Below, piece after piece: positions 1 to 8,311 of a stretch of 64,000 nt of DNA. The notes under the pieces are model-generated. The model did not search any database, was not told where the DNA came from, and saw only the letters and a list, made by a program, of their open reading frames with translations. The DNA is from CAIQPS01 sp963721365 (GTDB lineage: Bacteria > Actinomycetota > Thermoleophilia > RBG-16-64-13), in contig CAVRJE010000029.1 in the NCBI GenBank assembly GCA_963721365.1, forward strand, positions 1 to 64,000, in the 5' to 3' direction. Made by a program: the position numbers and the translations under genes. Within the stretch, counting starts at the first letter, position 1, and the number at the start of each line of letters is the position of its first letter.

Positions 1-238
1 GTATCCTGCTGTATAAATGTGGATACCTTTTCGGCAAATTATACCAGGCAACTCTTTCAGCAATTATTTTCCCGGAAATATATTCATTAACACATGGGAC
101 AAAAAAGCTGACTGAAACTTCAGATTCAGTTCTAACCGGCCGACATTTTAACAGAACAATAATACATCTGATTTGTTATTATTTAGAAGGCGATAGATTT
201 TTAAAGTAGTATAAGGGTAAAATTAAAACGGAGGTATT

Positions 239-839
239 ATGAAAACAATTCTCTCATCACTGGTGCTGGTTCTGTCAGCCACAGGTGCATTCTGTACAAG
301 CTGGACAATCACCAACTCGGGCAATACATTTACTCCGTCAATTATAACGATAACAGTCGGTGATGATGTGACGTTTGCCCTGGCATCCATTCACAACGCC
401 GTTGAAGTGAATCAGGCAACCTGGGATGCAAATGAAAATATCAAGCTTGCTGGAGGGTTTGAGACCGCTTTTGGCGGAGGACAGGTACAGTCGTCACAAC
501 TTGGAGCTGGAACTCACTATTATGTCTTGTGCTCCTCATGCCTCATTGGGTATGAAAGGAACCATTGTTGTTCAGAATGCTACCGGAATTGCGGAAAGCA
601 GATTGCCTTCCGATTTTTCAATATTCCCTAATCCATCGAGTTTTTCTGTAACACTTAAAGCTGATGAAGTCGTAATCAGTTCCGGGTATTATATAACAGA
701 CCTTACCGGCAAAAAAGTTGCTTCCGGGAAACTGGATAATCAGATAACGACTATAGATATCAGTCTCCTGACACGGGGTATCTATATGATCGGAATGGTT
801 AACCAAAGACAACGTCCTGTGAAACTGATAAAGATTTGA
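239..839 (+). CDS. Secreted cupredoxin with type IX sorting tail (one frameshift)
   Basis: The first 19 residues form a signal peptide, followed by a plastocyanin-like blue-copper domain. The four type 1 copper ligands can be placed at His52, Cys97, His100 and Met105, the last three in the order C-x2-H-x4-M. The reading frame breaks at base 527; removing one T joins the two halves exactly at the Cys ligand. The C-terminal 75 residues resemble the Por secretion-system sorting domain (FPNP start, YxxTDLxGK, GxY near the end), which is known from Bacteroidota that use type IX secretion. AGGAGG-like GGAGG lies 5 bases before the ATG. Probably a periplasmic or surface electron carrier. The frameshift is probably a sequence error. 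Confidence 0.8.
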
Positions 840-1016
840 TCTTAAGATATTAACAGGCATAATTAATCCTCACATCGGTCCTTTGTGTACTATATGATAT
901 TAGAGGTAGACAGATAATCTTTTTTCCAATTTGACATGTACTTTATCCTTCATCGCCATTTTATATAACACATCTCTTCTCTAACATGCATTATTCATGA
1001 ATTGATTTTCTTCGTT

Positions 1017-1069
1017 TACCCGCCCCAGGGGAGCGAACAAATTAATTTGCACCCCTTGGGGCTGGGGTA
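1017..1069. repeat. Imperfect GC-rich inverted repeat in AT-rich spacer
   Basis: Two GC-rich arms (around 1017-1031 and 1052-1069), each made of C and G runs, face each other in otherwise AT-rich DNA between converging genes. The right arm is a near reverse complement of the left. It could act as a bidirectional terminator or be a dispersed repeat. The rest of 840-1246 shows no coding signal. Confidence 0.4.
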
Positions 1070-1246
1070 AATAAATTGATCTTCAAGCTCCCTGTAAATA
1101 TCTATTTAACATCACAAATAATCGTTTGATGTTAAAGTTTATGAATTAATCAGACTAGATCACTTTAAGTACTGATTAGTTACGTCTTCTATAATTATAA
1201 TTTTTGGAGAAAGAAGTAGTATTCTTTAAACCCGGCAGGTACCAGT

Positions 1247-2050
1247 TTACACAAAATCTTTCACAGATTCCAGGGCGAATCTGACAGCTGCATCGAAAAG
1301 GCGTAATCCATCCTCAGTCATATAGTTGGACAATGTTCCTGTTTTATTTTCTTCAAGGAAGAAGCCAATTCTCATTCCGGCTGCTTTTGTTCCATCAAAC
1401 AGAACATCTCCTTTATTATAAATGTAGATGGCTGCCGCTACACTCTTACCCGAAAGTGTGGCAATAACTGTCGCGTTCTTTCCGACCTTGCCCCAGGTTA
1501 CTTCTCTGGGTACCTTGTAGACGGTCACATTTCCCTTCAGACCGGCAGCAAGCGGATGATCAGGGTTCACGATAGCTATCTCCGTATCCTTTTCCCTCAC
1601 CCCATAATTGAACTTCTCGGGTTCGCCAGGATCACCGGGAAGCTCCTTTGCGGTCAGCCCCATTTCATCCTGAATAAAGGCCTCGTAACTTATTACAGGA
1701 GTTGTTACTGATTTTAACTTGTCTTTCAGTACCATAGATGTTGTAGATTCGGATACTATCACTAAATCAGCTGATTCTGCCGCGGCATACAAGTCCTTAA
1801 ATGATGTACTGTCAACACCAAGAATAACCTTGTTTCCCAACACTTTCTCCAGACGATTACGGATGAAGATATCTCCGGTTCCCTGACCGGGAATCGCTGT
1901 ACGGTTTTCATCGCCAACAATCATCAGAATCGTCCGGCCACGCTGAAGTTCTGATATGTACTTCTCAGGATCTCCCGTAAGAGCAACAGAACCAAGAGGT
2001 ATGTTTGCAACAAATATGATTAGTGCAATCAACAATACTATTTTTTTCAT
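1247..2050 (-). CDS. Secreted protein of unknown function, possible amidotransferase-like fold
   Basis: This 267-residue protein begins with a clear signal peptide (Lys-Lys, then a hydrophobic stretch to about residue 23). The mature part alternates short beta strands and helices (for example TILMIVGDE near residue 41 and ADLVIVSES near 94), which resembles the Rossmann-like core of class I glutamine amidotransferase or trehalose-utilisation-like domains, but I see no convincing catalytic Cys. It sits 24 bases downstream of the dehydrogenase gene on the same strand, so the two are probably co-transcribed. An AAAGGAT ribosome site precedes the ATG. Function is not assigned. Confidence 0.65.
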   Translation of the reverse strand: MKKIVLLIALIIFVANIPLGSVALTGDPEKYISELQRGRTILMIVGDENRTAIPGQGTGDIFIRNRLEKVLGNKVILGVDSTSFKDLYAAAESADLVIVSESTTSMVLKDKLKSVTTPVISYEAFIQDEMGLTAKELPGDPGEPEKFNYGVREKDTEIAIVNPDHPLAAGLKGNVTVYKVPREVTWGKVGKNATVIATLSGKSVAAAIYIYNKGDVLFDGTKAAGMRIGFFLEENKTGTLSNYMTEDGLRLFDAAVRFALESVKDFV

Positions 2051-2074
2051 AAAAAGTTATCCTTTCAGATTTGA

Positions 2075-2917
2075 TTAAAAGCCCATTTCCTTATCAACGA
2101 TATTCAGCATTGGCAATTCGTTCACATACCTGTAAACATTTTCCACAAAGACTTCAGCTAACCTTATCGGATTAAACTGTGATCTGCCGGACATATGTGC
2201 AGAAATGATGACATTCGGGAGTTTCCATAATTCATGATCAGAAGGCAATGGCTCAGGATCCGTCACGTCCAATCCGGCACCAGCAATCTTTCCTGATTTC
2301 AAAGCATCGAGTAGTGCAGGTGTCTTTACAAGTTTACCACGGCAGATATTGATAAATATGCACTCTTCTTCATCATGCCGAATTGTTCCGGTCCAAACAT
2401 TCCTTCACTCACTTTTGTATGTGGAGCTGATAAGACAATTACATCAGAACGTGGTATTAACCGATGAGCTGACCTTCCTGAACGAGTTTTATTTCATCAC
2501 AAAGGTCACCTAATTGTTCCTTGTATTTTGGCACGATATCAACAGCTATAACCTTCATATCCATTGCACGGGCCCGTCGTGCCACCTGGCTGCCGATACC
2601 TCCGAGACCTATAATCCCCATGGTCATTCCTTTCAGTTCAAAGACACTTTCCATTGTGGCTCCCTGCCATTTGCCCTGAAGCATGTTCCTGTTCTGTACC
2701 ACTAAATTTCTGGGTAGTGAAGAGTAATCCGAATGCATGTTCAGCCATACAAGGGGCAGCAGCCTTCTGAATTGGTTATAAATCACCATTCACCATTTCC
2801 GGGAACAGGTAATTTTCAACTCCTGCTGACGAACTATGAACCCACTTAATATTGGGAGCCTTTGTAAATTGCTCTTTGCTGATGGAAGCAATAACTGAAC
2901 GAAATACATAACATAAC
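2075..2917 (-). pseudogene. D-2-hydroxyacid dehydrogenase, NAD-binding part, multiply frameshifted and 5' truncated
   Basis: Fragments in all three minus-strand frames join into one NAD-dependent D-isomer 2-hydroxyacid dehydrogenase. In order they give WVHSSSAGVENYL, the dinucleotide motif GLGGIG, VIVLSAPHTK, INICRGKLV and AGLDVTDPEPLP, all hallmarks of the family. At least four frame changes are needed (near 2,360, 2,455, 2,725 and 2,780), and the N-terminal substrate domain is missing because the AT-rich DNA ends near 2,917. The number of indels could mean true decay, but similar indels hit essential genes elsewhere in the window, so poor consensus is at least as likely. Confidence 0.75.
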
Positions 2918-3938
2918 CACGTCGTGCAGAAGAGCGCCCACGCTGATGCGGGCTACGTCGCTCGAAGGCAGGCCGATGCGGCGCGCGATGGCGGCGGAGA
3001 GGTCGGACACCAGATGGGAGTGCTCCCGGGTGTAGCCGTCACGGACGTCCACGGCCGCGGCCAGGCTGCGCACGATGGCTTCCCGCCCCGAGTGGGGGAG
3101 CGACACCACGTTGCCCACCGACTCCGTGGCTGGGGAGGTCGCGGGCCAGCTGCACCTGGTTTCCGCCCATTGCTTTGGCGAAGCCCAGGGCCTTCTGCGC
3201 CGCTTCTATCATCTCCGGGGGAGACATGCCGTCCTGGGGATATGAGCAGAGGCCCATGCTAACGGTCAGCCGCACCTCGGCGCTCGTCGAAAGGGGGAAC
3301 ACCCAGGCGGCGACATTGCGGCGAAGGCGCTCCGCCACTTCGAGGCCACCCTTCTCGAAGGTGTGGGGCAGGATCATCGCGAACTGGTCGCCGCCGAAGC
3401 GGGCTACCAGGTCGATCTCGCGCAGTTGCGACCTGAACTTCCGGGAGAGCTCGAGCAGGACGCGGTCGCCCACCCGATGCCCGTGCCGCTCGTTGATAGG
3501 GCGGAAGTTGTCGAGGTCGAGCATCAGCAGCATGAAAGTGTCGCCGAAGCGGTAGGCCCGCTCGCACTCGTGGGCCAGGCGATCTTGGAAGACCCGGTGG
3601 CTGGCCATGCGGGTGAGGGCGTCCACGGTGGGGGTATCGAGGACCTGGCCTTCGGCGGAGGCGTCCTGCCGGCCGAGCGAAAGCGCGATCGAGAACAGGG
3701 CGACGGATACGACGAGCAGGACCGCTTGCCCTACGGGGTAGGAGGCCACCTCGCTCCCGGGACGGAAGATCAGGGCGACGGACAGACCCGCAAGCAGGGG
3801 GTACAGCACGAGGGCCGGCCGCGCGGGAGGCGACGCTTTGCGCCGCGGACGCCCGGCGGCGCGCAGGGTGATGATGAATGCTGCGGCCAGGAAGGCGACG
3901 GTGCATGCCGCCAGGCCGATGCGTAGTAGAGCCAACAA
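2918..3938 (-). CDS. Membrane GGDEF/HD-GYP protein, truncated by contig junction (one frameshift)
   Basis: Starts with TTG at 3938. Two or more membrane segments cover residues 1-85, followed by a GGDEF domain (DLDNFRPINERHGH; signature GGDQF in place of GGDEF; an RxxD inhibitory site, REID, five residues upstream). After a frameshift near 3,125 an HD-GYP domain begins (VDVRDGYTREHSHLV, then GALLHDV). The sequence stops matching the family exactly after HDV, where GK is expected, because it runs into AT-rich foreign DNA. Proposed role is cyclic-di-GMP turnover; the E-to-Q change in the signature may disable synthesis, leaving a regulatory or GTP-binding module plus a phosphodiesterase. Confidence 0.8.
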
Positions 3939-4065
3939 GTCTATGGCCGTGCTCCTTTCTCCTCGAGCACAACCTTTCGACGGTCTCCCGTCGGTATCCT
4001 GCCGCGGGGCCGCGCCAGGCTATCTGCCGCGCGGGCCTATGAGCGGATAATCGAGCAGCCCACTT

Positions 4066-4636
4066 CTACGAGTAACGTTGCTCCAGCCAGGGATCTCCCA
4101 ACCGGTGGTAGCCCACGCGCTCCCAGTAGCCGAGCCGTTCGTCCACGGTGAACTCGATGCCCCGGATCCATTTCGCGCTCTTCCAGAAGTAGAGCCGCGG
4201 AACCACCAGTCGGACCGGTCCTCCGTGCTCGGCAGAGATGGGGCGGCCTTCGTACTCGTAGGCGAGGAGGACGTCGTCGAGGGTGAGTTCTTCGAGGGGC
4301 AGGTTGGTCGTCCATCCTCCGGTGGCGTGGACGACTACGTGCCGGGCCTGCGGCCCCACCTGCACCTGACCGAGCAGATCGGCGGCTTTGACGCCCTTCC
4401 AGCGGGTGTCGAGCTTTGTCCATCCCGTCACGCAGTGTATGTCGCAGACCTGCTCGGTGGCGGGAAGGGCAAGGAGGCCATCGTAGTCGAGAGTGAGTCT
4501 CGGGCGATACCAACCCCGAGAGCGACAGGTTCCAGGAGGCCGGATCCACGTGCATCACGGAGCCGGCGTGCAGAACGGGAAAGTCGGTGATCAAACGCTG
4601 TCCCGGAGGGACGCGGGATTCGGGAGAGACCGGCAT
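4066..4636 (-). CDS. Sulfite-oxidase-family molybdopterin oxidoreductase (one frameshift)
   Basis: About 190 residues once a frame change near 4,500 is repaired. The N-terminal part (FPVLHAGSVMHVDPASWNL) and the core VCDIHCVTGWTKLD, then GGWTTNLPLEEL and ISAEHGGPVRLVVP, match the single-domain oxidoreductase molybdopterin-binding family. The Cys in IHCVTGW is the expected molybdenum ligand. Start ATG 4636 has a GAGGAAAGGGG ribosome site. No signal peptide is seen, so it would be cytoplasmic or lack its leader. Substrate unknown; related proteins act on sulfite, sulfoxides or nitrate. Confidence 0.8.
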
Positions 4637-4663
4637 TTTCTGTCCCCTTTCCTCAAAGCAGAG

Positions 4664-4683
4664 AAGCCGCCCGAGGGCGGCTT
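4664..4683 (-). terminator. Stem-loop downstream of ferredoxin gene
   Basis: A perfect AAGCCGCC / GGCGGCTT hairpin with a 4-base loop lies between the ferredoxin stop and the next gene. On the minus strand it is followed by a pyrimidine-rich tract (CTTCTCTGCTTTG), so it probably ends ferredoxin transcription. Confidence 0.6.
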
Positions 4684-4734
4684 ATCCACGTTTGTCGATG
4701 CCTAGGGACTTCCGCGGATGCGCCCGCGGCGATC

Positions 4735-4923
4735 TCACTCGAGGGTGATAGCCCCCTCTGGGCACTCGTCTGCGGCTTCTTCGCAGCAGCCGGCATCTTC
4801 GCATGCGTTCGGGTCGATCACGTGCGAGAGACCGTCGTCCGCGACCTCGAAGACATCAGGGCAGATATCTTCACAGATACCGCACCCGGTGCAGAGGTCG
4901 GGATCGACTTTGGGCACACCCAT
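4735..4923 (-). CDS. Small ferredoxin, 62 aa
   Basis: Start ATG 4923 is preceded by AAAGGAGG. The protein has one classic [4Fe-4S] motif, C-x2-C-x2-C-x3-CP at residues 11-22, and a second, divergent Cys set (C41, C46, C47, C54-Pro) that may hold only part of a second cluster or a disulfide. The rest is very acidic, typical of soluble electron-transfer ferredoxins. The neighbouring molybdopterin oxidoreductase is a possible partner, but a terminator separates them, so this is only a suggestion. Confidence 0.9.
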   Translation of the reverse strand: MGVPKVDPDLCTGCGICEDICPDVFEVADDGLSHVIDPNACEDAGCCEEAADECPEGAITLE

Positions 4924-5012
4924 GATTTCCTCCTTTAGGACTTTCGAGCGGTGCAATATAAGCAAAGCCGGGAGTGGAGTGCAAGGTGGTGTGCGAAGCC
5001 TTTGTTCTCTGT

Positions 5013-6215
5013 TCACGTCCCCGCGAAGCGGTCGCGAAGAATGGCGAGGGCGCCGGCCTCGATGTCGTCCAAGGAGCGGACGAAAGCGCGGCTCGGAGGT
5101 TGTGCGAACCCGGCTCCGGGGTCGTCGAGAAGGTGAGCGGGCGGGCGGCCGCCTCTCGCCCGCGACGCCCGCTTCCACTCGGCAGGGAGGGCCACGTCCT
5201 CGACCTGCCGGCCGAGGACCGTACCGAAGAAGGCCGCCCACGCCCGGGGAGTCACGTCGGCCGGGTCGTAGCCGCCCCCGCCAACGATGAGCCACCGGCC
5301 CTCGCATACCTCGTGGACAAGTGCGTGCAGGCGCGCCGCAAGTTCGGGATAAAGGGCCATCGTCGCGGCGAGGTCGGTGAGCGGATCGGCGTGGTGGGTG
5401 TCGCACCCTGTCTGGGCGACGATGATGTCGGGGTCGTAGGCCAGCACCGCCGGCTCGATGATCCGCTCGTACGCCATGAGGATCGACTCGTCGCCGGCAT
5501 CGGGCGGGAGCGGGATGTTGAGGCAGGCGCCCAGGCCGTCACCGGCGCCCGTCTCGGTGGCGTCGCCGGTGCCGGGGAAGAGGAAGCGTCCGGATTCGTG
5601 GATCGAGATGGTGAGCACGCGCGGGTCCTCGTAGAAGGCGGCCTGGACCCCGTCGCCGTGGTGGGCGTCGAAGTCGATGTAGGCCACACGGAGCCCCGCC
5701 TGCACGGCGGCGGCGGTGGCGACCACGATGTCGTTGTAGATGCAGAAGCCTGCTGCCCGGGCGCGCATGGCGTGGTGCATGCCGCCGGCGGGGCTATAGG
5801 AATGCACGGCGCGCCCGTCGAGTATGGCCTGCATCGCCTGGAGGCCGGCGCCGGCCAGCAGTGCCGGCGCCTCGTGGATGCCGGGGAAGAGAGGGTTGTC
5901 CTCGGTTCCGAGACCGTAGATGCGCAGGTCGATGGTCGGCCGCTCGCCCCGGGCGATCGCTTGCGCGGTCTGGACCGCTTGGATGTAGGGAAGGGTGTGG
6001 GCGGTGAGCAACTCGGACAAGATGGCGGTACGCGGCGCTTCGATCGACACCTCCGAAGCGTCGAGCCACCCGAGCGCCGACAGGAGCGACATGGTCAGAT
6101 CGTGGCGGCTGGGCTGAAGCGGGTGCTCGTCGCTGAAGCTGTATGAAGAGAGAGCAGGCCCGTGGACGATGGTGATGGGGTCCGCGGCGTCCGACGCATG
6201 GCTGCGTCCGTTCAC
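5013..6215 (-). CDS. AcuC-like / class I histone deacetylase family protein
   Basis: About 400 residues. GTG at 6215 is chosen because GGGAGG sits six bases upstream; the open frame runs much further back but overlaps tilS on the other strand and is not coding there. Family motifs are present: PAGGMHHAMRARAAGFC, YIDFDAHHGDGVQ (zinc ligands Asp and His), SIHESGRFLFPGTG and TGCDTHHADPL (second Asp ligand). Known relatives deacetylate acetyl-CoA synthetase or small acetylated amines. Divergent from tilS, with a short shared upstream region. Confidence 0.92.
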   Translation of the reverse strand: MNGRSHASDAADPITIVHGPALSSYSFSDEHPLQPSRHDLTMSLLSALGWLDASEVSIEAPRTAILSELLTAHTLPYIQAVQTAQAIARGERPTIDLRIYGLGTEDNPLFPGIHEAPALLAGAGLQAMQAILDGRAVHSYSPAGGMHHAMRARAAGFCIYNDIVVATAAAVQAGLRVAYIDFDAHHGDGVQAAFYEDPRVLTISIHESGRFLFPGTGDATETGAGDGLGACLNIPLPPDAGDESILMAYERIIEPAVLAYDPDIIVAQTGCDTHHADPLTDLAATMALYPELAARLHALVHEVCEGRWLIVGGGGYDPADVTPRAWAAFFGTVLGRQVEDVALPAEWKRASRARGGRPPAHLLDDPGAGFAQPPSRAFVRSLDDIEAGALAILRDRFAGT

Positions 6216-6302
6216 AAAGCACCTCCCGTAGCCCGGCCGAGTCCGCAGGCTACAGGGTAGTACAATACCAGCCCTGGCGCGACGACGGGAGGAGTGAGGG
6301 AC

Positions 6303-7742
6303 GTGGCCTCGAGCGGGGCGAGGGGCACGCGGGGAAAGGCTTCGCTGGCTCGCAAGGCCCGCGGTCTCGCCGCTCGGGAGGGTCTCTTTGCGCCCGGTTC
6401 GCGCACGCTGGTGATGGTGTCCGGCGGCCAGGACTCGCTCGCGCTTCTGAACATCCTTGTCGCTCTCACCGGTCGCCCAGGCGGTCCGGCGTTCATCCAC
6501 GCCTTGCACGTGAACCATCACCTGCGGGGAGCGGAGAGCGACGACGACGAGGCTCTCGTCGTGCGCGCCTGCGGAGAGTTGGGGGTAAGCCTCACCATCA
6601 CTCACCGGCTCGTCTCCAAGACCGGCGGCAACGTCCAGGAGAGAGCTCGTGAAGCCCGGCGCGAGACGGCGCTGCGGGTGGCCGCCGAGCAAGGGTGCGA
6701 CCGCATCGCCTTGGGACATACCGCCGACGACCAGGTCGAGACTATGCTCTACCGGTTGGGCCGGTACGGGGGGATGGCCGCCTTCAGGGGGATGCTCCCG
6801 TTCGACCCGCCCTGGGTCCGCCCGCTGCTCGAATCTCGGCGAGTGGAGACCGCCGCGTACTGCCGCGCCCTGGGACTCGAGTTCGCCGAGGACCGGGGGA
6901 ACGCCTATCCCGGGTACGCGCGGACGGCCCTCCGGGAGCAGGTGCTCCCCGCGTGGGAAGCTGCTCTGCCCGGGGCGGTAGAGGCCGCCGGCCGCGCCGC
7001 CGCGGTGGCCGCCGAGATGGAGCGACTGACGGAGGCCCTGGTGGCCCGGGCGGAGCGCGAGGTGGTGATGGGGGGCGGGGACACGGTCCTCAGCGCGGCC
7101 GGCCTGCTCGCACTGGAACCACCCTTGCGGCGCCTGGTGTTGCACCGCTGGCTGGAGGGGCGCGCGAGGCCCGCGGCCTCGCGCGCCTCCGTCCTTGCCC
7201 TCGAATCGCTGCTGCAGGTGTCGGGCTCCGCTGAGCGGAATCTCGGCGGAGGCTGGAGGGGCGTGAAGCGCTACGACGAGATCTCGCTGCTGCATGGCCC
7301 GGCGCTTGCCCAGCCCGTGCCCCCGCCGGTGTCGCTTGCCGTCCCCGGCCGTGTCCGCTGGGGGGCCGCATGGGTGAGCGCGGCGCCGGCCGACCGGTTC
7401 CGCGCCCCCGATATCTCGCGGGAGGCGTTTGTGGACGCCCGCAGTCTGGTGGGGGGAGTCGAGGTACGCGGCCCCCGACCAGGGGATCGGATGCGTCCCC
7501 TTGGCTCCGCGGGTACCCGCAAGCTCCAGGACATCCTGGTCGACCTCCGGGTGCCGGCGGAGGCCCGCGCGGGCACGCCGCTCGTGGTGCGCGGTGAGCG
7601 GGTGCTCTGGGTGTGTGGATTGCTGCTCGGGGAGGAGGGTAGAATAACCAGGGAGACGACCAGTATCGTCCGGCTCGCCCTCGGCCGGGGTCGAACTGGA
7701 GAAGCGCCGAATGAGACCGGTGGAGACGAAGGAGACGGGTAG
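6303..7742 (+). CDS. tilS: tRNA(Ile)-lysidine synthase
   Basis: Modifies the CAU anticodon wobble C of tRNA-Ile2 with lysine, using ATP. The PP-loop SGGQDS lies at about residues 40-45, followed by the N-type ATPase domain (HVNHHLRGAESDDDE, LGHTADDQVET) and C-terminal TilS domains ending near residue 470 (GPRPGDRM, LQDILVDLRVP). I prefer GTG 6303 over GTG 6294 because the GGGAGG site at 6287-6292 is too close to the latter. A TACAAT hexamer at 6261-6266 is a possible -10. hpt follows after 2 bases, a common pairing. Confidence 0.93.
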   Translation: MASSGARGTRGKASLARKARGLAAREGLFAPGSRTLVMVSGGQDSLALLNILVALTGRPGGPAFIHALHVNHHLRGAESDDDEALVVRACGELGVSLTITHRLVSKTGGNVQERAREARRETALRVAAEQGCDRIALGHTADDQVETMLYRLGRYGGMAAFRGMLPFDPPWVRPLLESRRVETAAYCRALGLEFAEDRGNAYPGYARTALREQVLPAWEAALPGAVEAAGRAAAVAAEMERLTEALVARAEREVVMGGGDTVLSAAGLLALEPPLRRLVLHRWLEGRARPAASRASVLALESLLQVSGSAERNLGGGWRGVKRYDEISLLHGPALAQPVPPPVSLAVPGRVRWGAAWVSAAPADRFRAPDISREAFVDARSLVGGVEVRGPRPGDRMRPLGSAGTRKLQDILVDLRVPAEARAGTPLVVRGERVLWVCGLLLGEEGRITRETTSIVRLALGRGRTGEAPNETGGDEGDG

Positions 7743-7744
7743 GG

Positions 7745-8260
7745 GTGAAGGTCCTCATCCCCAGGGAAGAGCTGCAGGCTCGGGTTGACGAGCTGGCCGC
7801 CGCCATCGCGCACGACTACAAGGGCACGCGGCCGGTGCTCGTCTGCGTCCTCAAGGGAGCCATCTTCTTCATGGCCGACCTGGCCCGCCGGCTCGATTTC
7901 GACCTGGAGTTGGAGTTCATGGCCGTGTCCAGCTACGGAGCATCCACGGAGAGCTCAGGGGTGGTGAGGATCCTCAAAGACCTCGACACCGACATCGAAG
8001 GGCGCCACGTGCTCATCGTGGAGGACATCATCGACTCGGGCCTGACCCTCCAGTACCTCACCAAGAGTCTCTGGTCCCGGAATCCGGCCAGCGTGGAGAT
8101 CGTGACGCTCCTCAGCAAGCCCAGCCGCCGGACGGCCGATCTGCCCTGCAAGTACACCGGGTTCGAGATCGCCAACGAATTCGTGGTCGGGTATGGGCTT
8201 GACTATTCCGAGAAGCACCGGAACCTGCCCTTCATAGGCGTGCTGGACGAGCTGGAGTAG
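7745..8260 (+). CDS. hpt: Hypoxanthine phosphoribosyltransferase
   Basis: A 171-residue purine salvage enzyme that makes IMP or GMP from PRPP and hypoxanthine or guanine. The PRPP loop VLIVEDIIDSGLTL is at residues 89-102, and the usual flexible-loop and purine-binding segments (SSYGASTESSG, FVVGYGLDY) are intact. GTG start with AAGGAG inside the end of tilS. The order tilS-hpt-ftsH is widespread in Gram-positive bacteria. Confidence 0.96.
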   Translation: MKVLIPREELQARVDELAAAIAHDYKGTRPVLVCVLKGAIFFMADLARRLDFDLELEFMAVSSYGASTESSGVVRILKDLDTDIEGRHVLIVEDIIDSGLTLQYLTKSLWSRNPASVEIVTLLSKPSRRTADLPCKYTGFEIANEFVVGYGLDYSEKHRNLPFIGVLDELE

Positions 8261-8311
8261 GCCCCGTGTGGTAGTATCTCTGGCCCTTATGCAACGAATT
8301 GTGGAGCGCAG

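Noticed and set aside
6216..7295. Long upstream extension of the AcuC-like deacetylase open frame
   Set aside because: It lies antisense to tilS, while GTG 6215 has a clear ribosome site and matches the family start.
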